A DNA stretch of 64,000 nt, from NCBI GenBank assembly GCA_001799635.1, contig MGTV01000010.1, positions 1 through 64,000 of the forward strand, read 5' to 3'. The first letter of the stretch is position 1. Every line of letters begins with the position of its first letter. Under the pieces are notes generated by a model. It was not told the DNA's origin. It was given only the letters and a program-made list of their open reading frames with translations, and did not search any database. A program made the position numbers and the translations under genes. Positions 58,350 to 64,000 of this stretch are shown piece after piece. Source of the stretch: Elusimicrobia bacterium GWA2_62_23. GTDB taxonomy: Bacteria > Elusimicrobiota > Elusimicrobia > Elusimicrobiales > UBA9959.

Positions 58350-58371
58350 CAAGGAGAGGAACATTTTTTAT

Positions 58372-59811
58372 ATGATATCCACACCCGGGCTGCCGGGCGG
58401 TCTTATAATGAAAAAACAGGACAATTCCCCGGCTTATTTCAACTGGCGCCGCCTTAAGAAGGGCGTGCTGGTGACAGGCTACATGGGCGGCTGGGCCGTG
58501 CTGAACCCAAAAGAGTTCTCCTTGTTCGCGGCCGGCCGGCTCAAGAAGGGGCCGGCGCTGGCGAAACTGGAGAAGGCCGGCCTGCTGCGCGCGCGGCTAG
58601 ATTTCGATTCCATTTTCACGGATTGGCGGGATTCCAACGAATACCTGGGGAAGGGCCCCGGCCTGCACATCCTGGTGCTGACGCAGGTCTGCAACCACAA
58701 TTGCGTTTACTGCCAGGCCGGAGAGGTCACCGGCAGTTCCATGACCCTCGCTACGGCGAAAAAAGCGGTAGATTTCGCTTTTACGGCGCCTGTGCCCGGC
58801 CTGACCATGGAATTCCAGGGCGGCGAGCCGCTGGCCAACTGGCCGGTGCTGAAAGAGGCGGCGCTCTACGCCCGCGCGAAGGCGCGAAAGACCGGCAAGG
58901 AACTGGCCTTGGCGTTGGTGACCAACCTGAGCATGATGGACGAGGCTAAGGCGGAGTTCATCGTTGAGAACGACATCTCCCTCTGCACCTCGCTCGACGG
59001 CCCCGCGGACCTGCATAACGCCAACCGGCCTTATTCCGGCGGGGATTCCCACGCCGCCGCGGTGAAGTGGATAAAATATTTCCAGAAGCGGCGCGGCACC
59101 GAGCCTCCCGGCGGGCCCAGCGCCCTGCTTACCGTTACCCGGAGGTCGCTCGGGCGGGCCGCGGAGATAGTGGACGAGTACGCGCGCCTGAAACTGCCGT
59201 ACGTGTTCCTGCGGCCGCTTTCCCCTATGGGGCAGGCCGTGGAGCGCTGGGGCGAGATAGGTTATGGGGCGGACGAGTTTGTGGAATTTTACCGGGCCGG
59301 CCTGGACCGGGTGCTGGAGCTGAACCTTAAAGGCGTGCCGATAAGGGAAAAAACGGCGTTCCTCATTGTGAAGAAGATAGCCGGCTCGCAGGACAACCGC
59401 TACGTGGACCTGCGCTGTCCCTGCGGGGCGGGCCTCGGCCAGCTGGCCTACGACTGGGACGGCGGCGTTTACACCTGCGACGAGGGGCGCATGCTGGCCC
59501 GCGGCGGGGACAAGTCTTTCAGGCTGGGCAGCGTTCTCAGGGACAATTACCGGGCGGTCATCGCCGCCGATCCGGTCAAGGCCTGCGCAATCTCCTCCAG
59601 CCTCGACCTGCAGCCGGTCTGCGCGCGCTGCGCCTACAGGCCTTTCTGCGGCGTCTGTCCGGCCTATAACCAGTCCGCCCAGGGCGGTTTCTGGGGCTCC
59701 ATGCCTTCCAATGCCAGGTGCCGGGCGCTGCTGGGGATCTTTGACGCCGTCTTCGAAAAACTGCTGGATAAACGCACCGGGCCCGCGCTTGAAAAGTGGC
59801 TTGAATATTGA
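58372..59811 (+). CDS. hxsB: Radical SAM/SPASM maturase HxsB, copy 2
   Basis: The 479-residue protein is a paralogue of the enzyme at 44930-46381 along its whole length. It has CNHNCVYC (Cys107, 111, 114), EFQGGEPLANW, CTSLDGPADLHN, CDEGRM and the SPASM set CARCAYRPFCGVC. The start at 58372 follows AAGGAGAGG at a 12-base distance; an ATG at 58408 is the alternative and would give 467 residues. No hxsD or hxsC lies in this sub-locus, so it may share those of locus A. The HxsA precursor gene is 1.2 kb downstream. Confidence 0.88.
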   Translation: MISTPGLPGGLIMKKQDNSPAYFNWRRLKKGVLVTGYMGGWAVLNPKEFSLFAAGRLKKGPALAKLEKAGLLRARLDFDSIFTDWRDSNEYLGKGPGLHILVLTQVCNHNCVYCQAGEVTGSSMTLATAKKAVDFAFTAPVPGLTMEFQGGEPLANWPVLKEAALYARAKARKTGKELALALVTNLSMMDEAKAEFIVENDISLCTSLDGPADLHNANRPYSGGDSHAAAVKWIKYFQKRRGTEPPGGPSALLTVTRRSLGRAAEIVDEYARLKLPYVFLRPLSPMGQAVERWGEIGYGADEFVEFYRAGLDRVLELNLKGVPIREKTAFLIVKKIAGSQDNRYVDLRCPCGAGLGQLAYDWDGGVYTCDEGRMLARGGDKSFRLGSVLRDNYRAVIAADPVKACAISSSLDLQPVCARCAYRPFCGVCPAYNQSAQGGFWGSMPSNARCRALLGIFDAVFEKLLDKRTGPALEKWLEY

Positions 59812-59836
59812 CGTTTTATCTGTTATAACATATAGA
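59808..59836 (+). promoter_or_regulatory. Predicted promoter of the HxsA-containing unit
   Basis: TTGACG (59808-59813, overlapping the hxsB stop codon) and TATAGA (59831-59836) are 17 bases apart. It would drive the genes from 59890 through 63437. Confidence 0.55.
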
Positions 59837-59889
59837 TATATTGGAGCCGCCTTCTATTTCGGGCGGCGGGGGGCGTTCACGCATCATTT

Positions 59890-60990
59890 ATGAAGAAATG
59901 GACCATACTAACCATCGCGGTGCTGGCGGCCATACTGCTCGTAATGCAGTACCTCATTGAGAAGAAGAAAGTGGCCATGAGCGAGAGCGGCCAGCAGGCC
60001 GGCTCGGCCGAACAGCAGCTTGGCGTGGCCCTTCCCGAAAGCGCCACCACCTATACCGGCGCGGCCGTGGATAACTACGTCCCGGATTACGTGGGCGGGG
60101 CCCAGTACGGGACCATCACCATGCCGACCATCCAGTCCACGTACAAGGGCGCCTGCGAGGCCTCTTCCCTGCAGGATATGCTGGCCAGCCATGATAAGTA
60201 CTGGGGGTTCCTGGCCCGGGACGCGGCCTTCAACCAGAACGAGACCCAGAAAATGTACGATTACCTGGCCGACTATACCGCCTGCCAGGCGGCCGCCCGC
60301 ACCGACGCCAGCCTCTGCGATTCGCTGCCCAGCGACGTGCAGATAGACGGCAAGAAGGTGGACGTCAGGATAACCCCCAACTACCGCTGCCGCACCAAGA
60401 CGGTTTCGCTGTTCTTCGAGGCGTACAGGGCGGGGAATATCTCCGGCGACTCTTATTGCCGGCTGGGCGTCGGCACCTTCGACAAGCAGGACCTGGAGCG
60501 CTTCTCGGTACCCGAGTTCTGCTCGGTCCTGCCCAAGGGCCAGGAGGCCATAGAGGGGTTCCTGTTGAAAGCCTTCGCGGTGGATTCGCCCGAGGCCAAG
60601 GCCCGGGTGCGCGGGGCGTTCCCCGTGAAGGAAGGCGATTGCGCCAAGGACAAAGAGTGCCTCACTAAGTACGAGCTTTACAACGCGGTCAAGAAGGCGC
60701 GGCCCGACGCCTGTCCCAACGACTATGTGCAGCAGTGCCGGGCGCTGGCCGAAAGGTCCGCCGTGCCCTGCGAAAAGACCCTGCAGGAGATGTCGAAGTT
60801 CTATTGCGCCGCCGTGGCGCGCGTGAAAAAGGCCTCCGGCGGCTATATCGGCCTGTCGAAGGAAGAGGCCAAGGTGGAGCTGGACAAGCTGAAGGCCCAG
60901 CGGGCCGAAGCCGACGAAATAAAGAAGCAGCAGCAGAAGATCATGGAAGAGGTCAACAAGCAGGTGCGTGAAACGCTGAAGAAAAAGTAG
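59890..60990 (+). CDS. Cysteine-rich membrane-anchored protein of unknown function, HxsA neighbour
   Basis: The 366-residue protein has an N-terminal membrane anchor (about 5-22) and an outer domain with about a dozen cysteines spread between residues 95 and 310, for example GACEASS, YTACQAA, NYRCRTK, DSYCRLG and EFCSVLP. It ends in a charged helical tail (about 320-366). I know no family for it. It lies 19 bases before the HxsA gene on the same transcript, so it may be an extracytoplasmic partner, carrier or protease-like processing factor. Confidence 0.75.
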   Translation: MKKWTILTIAVLAAILLVMQYLIEKKKVAMSESGQQAGSAEQQLGVALPESATTYTGAAVDNYVPDYVGGAQYGTITMPTIQSTYKGACEASSLQDMLASHDKYWGFLARDAAFNQNETQKMYDYLADYTACQAAARTDASLCDSLPSDVQIDGKKVDVRITPNYRCRTKTVSLFFEAYRAGNISGDSYCRLGVGTFDKQDLERFSVPEFCSVLPKGQEAIEGFLLKAFAVDSPEAKARVRGAFPVKEGDCAKDKECLTKYELYNAVKKARPDACPNDYVQQCRALAERSAVPCEKTLQEMSKFYCAAVARVKKASGGYIGLSKEEAKVELDKLKAQRAEADEIKKQQQKIMEEVNKQVRETLKKK

Positions 60991-61009
60991 CCTGAACGGG
61001 GATACATTT

Positions 61010-61330
61010 ATGAAAAAGAAACCGTCCAAAATTAAAAAGAACGTGAAGCTGTTCTTCTCGAGCGAAGAGGGGAAGATGCTGGATTCCGACATCGTCAAGA
61101 CCGGGCTCGCGCTGGGCATACTCGGCATGACCATGGTGGACCAGGCTGGAGCGCAGAACATCCACTCGAACTACTTCAGCTCCTCGTACCACGTGAGCCA
61201 CACCAGCCACGGTTCGCACGGGTCCCACGGTTCGCACGGGTCCCACGCGTCGCACGGCTCTCATGGGTCGCACGGTTCGCACGGGTCGCATGGTTCTCAC
61301 GGTTCGCACGGCTCGCACGGGTCGTACTGA
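61010..61330 (+). CDS. hxsA: His-Xaa-Ser repeat precursor peptide, HxsA-like
   Basis: The 106-residue precursor has a leader (about 1-48) with a basic start, KLFFSSEEGKMLDSDIVKTG and a hydrophobic stretch ending in QAGAQ. The core follows after a short spacer and holds 15 H-x-S triplets: HVS, HTS, four HGS, HAS and eight HGS, then a final Tyr. Triplets run from 61190 to 61324. Codons for Gly and Ser vary between triplets, so the repeat is held at protein level. The HxsB/C enzymes probably modify the His-x-Ser core. CGGGGATACATTT precedes the ATG. Confidence 0.9.
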   Translation: MKKKPSKIKKNVKLFFSSEEGKMLDSDIVKTGLALGILGMTMVDQAGAQNIHSNYFSSSYHVSHTSHGSHGSHGSHGSHASHGSHGSHGSHGSHGSHGSHGSHGSY

Positions 61331-61339
61331 CGAGCGCGC

Positions 61340-62479
61340 ATGCCCGGGGCTGCCTCGGTGAGAGGCCTGTTCTATCATTATAGCCCCGGTGGAGACGTCG
61401 GCCACGGCGTGCACCTGTTCCGCCTGGCCGCCGCCCTCAAAAAAAAGTTCGGTCCTTCCCTTTCCCTCACACTCCTGCGCGACGGCGCGTCCTACCCCGG
61501 CGATAAGAGCTGGGAGTACGGCCGCGTCCTGAAACTGCCCGGCGGCAACGAACGCGCCGCCCTGCTGAAAAAAGAATTCTCCCGCGGCTATGACTTCGCG
61601 GTGACGTCATTTTTTCCTCTGGGGCGCACCGGCTGCGCCGCCGAACTTCTGCCCGCCCTGGCCGCCGCCCGCGCGGCCGGTACAAAGATCTACGCCTCCT
61701 CCGCCCTGCCTTATCTCTCCTGGCGCGGCGAAGACCTGCCGTGCTTGTTCGCCGCCGCCGCTCTTTACGACCTGATACTGGTGCATTGCCCGCCCGGCTT
61801 CGATCTGAAATACATGGCGAAGGCCGTAGCCGTGGAGCGGCGCATAAGCCCGGCCGCCTTCCTGGGCGCGTTCAGGCGGCTCGGCCCCAAGGTCCGGTTC
61901 ACCGGCTATGTGCTCCCGGAGCGCCTGCCTGCCGCCGGACAAAAAGGGACCTATATCCTGGTCCACCGCGGCGGCGGTTCCACGTCGCCCGAAATAATTT
62001 CCTGCGCCATAAAGGCGAAGCCGCTGCTCAAAAGCCGCCTGCCGATGGTGATAGTGGCCGGCCCCGCCAGTTCTCCCGCGGAGATGGCGAAGTGGCGGGC
62101 GATGCTGCGCGGCGCCCGCGGCGTTAAGCTCATTAAAGAGACCAAAGATTTTCCCGCCCTCCTGGCCGGCTGCCGGGTGGCGGTCGGCACGGCCGGCGGT
62201 ACGGTCTATGAGGCGCTGAAACTGCGCCGCCGCCTGGTGCTGGTGCCTTACGCCGGCTCGCCCGGCGCCGAACACTCCGACCAGCTGGCGCGGGCGGCCC
62301 TGCTGCGCGACCTGGCCGGCGCCAGGGCGCTGGACTACGCCGGCCTGACGCCTGAAGTTTTCTCCGCCGCGGTGGATGCCGCGCTGGCCGGCCCGGCGCC
62401 GGCCTTCAGGGCGGGGCCCGGGGTTTTCGACGGAGCAAGAACGGCCGCGGCGCTCATAAGGGAAGGCCTGCATGTTTAA
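61340..62479 (+). CDS. GT-B fold glycosyltransferase-like protein
   Basis: The 379-residue protein has an N-terminal acceptor-type domain with SPGGDVGHGVHLFRLA (about 15-30) and a C-terminal nucleotide-sugar-type domain. In the latter, VGTAGGTVYEALKLRRRLVLVPY (about 284-306) and EHSDQLARAA match the GT28/MurG-type pattern. It starts nine bases after the HxsA stop and overlaps the radical SAM gene by eight bases. Glycosylation of the peptide or of a surface sugar is a reasonable guess. Confidence 0.8.
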   Translation: MPGAASVRGLFYHYSPGGDVGHGVHLFRLAAALKKKFGPSLSLTLLRDGASYPGDKSWEYGRVLKLPGGNERAALLKKEFSRGYDFAVTSFFPLGRTGCAAELLPALAAARAAGTKIYASSALPYLSWRGEDLPCLFAAAALYDLILVHCPPGFDLKYMAKAVAVERRISPAAFLGAFRRLGPKVRFTGYVLPERLPAAGQKGTYILVHRGGGSTSPEIISCAIKAKPLLKSRLPMVIVAGPASSPAEMAKWRAMLRGARGVKLIKETKDFPALLAGCRVAVGTAGGTVYEALKLRRRLVLVPYAGSPGAEHSDQLARAALLRDLAGARALDYAGLTPEVFSAAVDAALAGPAPAFRAGPGVFDGARTAAALIREGLHV

Positions 62480-63437
62480 AGAAGTTATGCTGGAGCTGAC
62501 CAGGCGCTGCAACCTGCGCTGCTCCTTCTGCTACCTGCTGAAGCGCGGCCTGCTGAATAAGGGCGGGCCCGAACTGGATACGGCCGCCGCGCTGAAGCTG
62601 GTGGGGCGGTTTCCGGCCGGCACCCGCTTTTACCTCTCCGGCGGCGAGCCGCTGCTGCGGCAGGACATTTTCAGGATCATCGCCAGCATAAAAGAGCGCC
62701 GCTGCGGCTGGGGGCTGAACACCAATGGCACGCTTCTCGACGCCGACGGTTGGCGCCGGCTCGCAGCCCTCAAACCGGATTACGTCATTTTCTCCCTGCA
62801 CGGAGCCGCGCCCCTGCACGACAGGCAGACCGGCGTGCCGGGTTCCTGCCGCAAACTCCTGAGCAATATGAAGGCTTTCGCCGCGGCCGCCGGACCCGGC
62901 ACCGAGGTGATGGTCAACTGCGTGGTGAACAGGGAGAACGCCGGGGCGCTCTCGGAAGTTTACCAGCTGGCCTCCGCCAACGGCGCCTCGCGCGTGGTCT
63001 TCGAACACCTGCAATTCCTGCGGCCGGCCGAAACCGCTTTGCTGCCGCCGGAACTGAAAAAAGGCGGCGTCATAACCCCGGAACTAGCCGGTTACAAAGC
63101 CGACGGCCGTCTGATCCTGCGCGAGTTCGACAAGATACGGCGCCTGGGCGGGCCGGCGCATTTCGACGTGCGTCCGCTGCTGTCGCGCGAGGGGCTGGAC
63201 CTTTACTATAACGGCGAGGTCTCCCCTGAAGGCGGCTGCTGCCGGGTTTATGACACGCTGAACGTGGAGCCCGACGGTCGCGCGCGTCTCTGCGTGCTCT
63301 ACGGGCTGAAGGCCGGGAACGCGTTGAAGACCGGACTGGGCGCCATGGCGGCGTTTAAGAAAAAAAAGATAGGCGTGCGCCTGCCTTCCGGCTGCGCCAG
63401 GTGCTGCCACCGGCTGACCCTGTTCAGATATTTTTAA
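62472..63437 (+). CDS. Radical SAM/SPASM-like protein of the HxsA unit
   Basis: The 321-residue protein has CNLRCSFC (Cys13, 17, 20), YLSGGEPLLRQD and GLNTNGTLLD, all standard. The C-terminus carries GGCCRVYDTLNVEPDGRARLC and CARCC, a SPASM-like cysteine set. This differs from the twitch-like ends of the locus A enzymes. It is the last gene of the HxsA transcript and converges with the deacetylase-like gene, overlapping it by 14 bases. Confidence 0.86.
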   Translation: MFKEVMLELTRRCNLRCSFCYLLKRGLLNKGGPELDTAAALKLVGRFPAGTRFYLSGGEPLLRQDIFRIIASIKERRCGWGLNTNGTLLDADGWRRLAALKPDYVIFSLHGAAPLHDRQTGVPGSCRKLLSNMKAFAAAAGPGTEVMVNCVVNRENAGALSEVYQLASANGASRVVFEHLQFLRPAETALLPPELKKGGVITPELAGYKADGRLILREFDKIRRLGGPAHFDVRPLLSREGLDLYYNGEVSPEGGCCRVYDTLNVEPDGRARLCVLYGLKAGNALKTGLGAMAAFKKKKIGVRLPSGCARCCHRLTLFRYF

Positions 63438-64000
63438 GTTTCAGAAGTTTCGAGAAGAGGGCCGGCGCCAGCAGGCCCTTGCCGCAGAGGTCTTTCAGGA
63501 AGAGTATGTAGTTCCTGAAAGTCACGAGATCCCCAAGATGGTCGTGGTGGAAATAAACGCCGAGCGTAGGGCCCGGGGCCTTTAGCGCCGCCAGGGTGTC
63601 CGCTTTCAGCCGCGGCAGGTCCAGCGGCCGCGGCCGCAGGTCCAGGCCGTAGCTGTTCACCGCTACGTCGGTGCCAAAGAATTTCAGCCCCGCCCCGCGC
63701 AGCGCGGGGTTGAACCTGCTCGCCGAGAGGGCCTTTAAGCCCGCAGCGCCGGCGGCCAGCGCGGTGTCGGAATTGTAGGTGTGGAAGGGGGGGACGAAGA
63801 CCGGCGCGAAAAAGCGGCCGAACTTCTTTTTCATTATGGCGGCACCGTCTTTTATGTCCGCGAGCTGTCTGGCGTAAGGCCGGGCCGGGCCGAACTCCTG
63901 GCGCATGAAGCGGTTGCCGGCGTGGTCCTTGTGGCGCAGGCCGTGCTGCGCCGTCTCGAACAGGCGGCCGGCGCCGCGCCCTTTAAGGACGCGGACCAGG
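63424..64000 (-). CDS. Polysaccharide-deacetylase-like protein, 5' end beyond window
   Basis: The reading frame is open to position 64000, so the N-terminus is missing and about 192 residues are visible. An AQHGLRHKDH segment near the edge and FHHDHLGD near the C-terminus are His/Asp-containing motifs, with PPFHTYNSD between them. Together they resemble DUF2334 or polysaccharide-deacetylase-fold hydrolases. The stop overlaps the end of the convergent radical SAM gene. A sugar deacetylase acting at the surface is a moderate-confidence reading. Confidence 0.6.
   Translation of the reverse strand, partial: LVRVLKGRGAGRLFETAQHGLRHKDHAGNRFMRQEFGPARPYARQLADIKDGAAIMKKKFGRFFAPVFVPPFHTYNSDTALAAGAAGLKALSASRFNPALRGAGLKFFGTDVAVNSYGLDLRPRPLDLPRLKADTLAALKAPGPTLGVYFHHDHLGDLVTFRNYILFLKDLCGKGLLAPALFSKLLKLKNI

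Noticed and set aside
58189-58371. N-terminal extension of the second hxsB up to 58189
   Set aside because: The extension translates the 46-bp repeat into unrelated residues, has no ribosome-binding site, and is absent in the other HxsB copy.
61190-61324. CRISPR array or simple DNA satellite
   Set aside because: The nine-base period is in frame, third positions vary among Gly and Ser codons, there are no spacers, and it lies in a gene with a leader and ribosome-binding site. It is a coding repeat.

Overview
The window is high-GC DNA from a Gram-negative bacterium. It carries the Raetz lipid A genes (lpxA, lpxB, lpxC, lpxD, lpxI, fabZ, msbA) and the outer-membrane assembly gene bamA with an ompH/skp-like partner. 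The mix of genes resembles an Elusimicrobiota-type genome: a TTYYPAPYG-type surface protein, pseudopilins and many radical SAM proteins. That placement is inference from gene content, because no rRNA is present.

Layout. 0-3.5 kb (minus strand): glyA (runs off the edge), a low-molecular-weight phosphatase, rsmI and a GAF/HD-GYP protein. 3.8-6.7 kb (plus): dapB, an anchored hydrolase, a small basic repeat protein and a secreted protein. 6.7-8.7 kb (minus): a cysteine-rich secreted protein and a four-gene redox operon (Rieske, glutaredoxin, ferredoxin-thioredoxin reductase, Rieske). 8.8-18.8 kb (plus): a permease, a 28-residue lysine-rich protein, a lipid kinase, a hemolysin III protein, a WD40 protein, tRNA-Val(CAC), a DedA protein, a receiver protein, and a TetR/CoA-transferase/thiolase operon. 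18.9-31.6 kb: rlmN, a lipase-like protein, a membrane sulfatase, a SPASM radical SAM protein, a release-factor-like protein, a short Rel, a ZIP transporter, msbA, lpxB, a Gfo/Idh dehydrogenase and an acyltransferase. 32-40 kb: a DUF6132 protein and a thioredoxin (plus), then the minus-strand operon bamA-ompH-lpxD-lpxC-fabZ-lpxA-lpxI. 40.2-41.5 kb: a PIN/PhoH ATPase.

The most unusual region is 41.6-63.4 kb. It holds a split and enlarged His-Xaa-Ser (Hxs) peptide-maturation system. Locus A (43.7-54.4 kb) is a near-continuous operon of a surface protein, hxsD, hxsB, a second hxsD, hxsC, an A24-like prepilin peptidase, two more radical SAM enzymes, a membrane protein, a pseudopilin with an extra C-terminal domain, another radical SAM enzyme and a SufS-like cysteine desulfurase. 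Locus B (58.4-63.4 kb) has a second hxsB, a cysteine-rich anchored protein, the precursor HxsA with 15 HxS triplets, a GT-B glycosyltransferase and a SPASM radical SAM protein. A secreted barnase-type RNase with a barstar inhibitor and a further radical SAM gene sit at the left edge of locus A. A YgeY-type hydrolase, an HtrA-like protease and a YgeW carbamoyltransferase lie between the two loci.

Other structure includes two perfect inverted repeats with shared GGGGACGTT ends, a hairpin array between lpxC and lpxD, a 46-bp tandem repeat upstream of the second hxsB, near-identical strong promoters in front of two small basic proteins, and several genes whose -10 box lies only 6-7 bases from the start codon (likely leaderless mRNAs).
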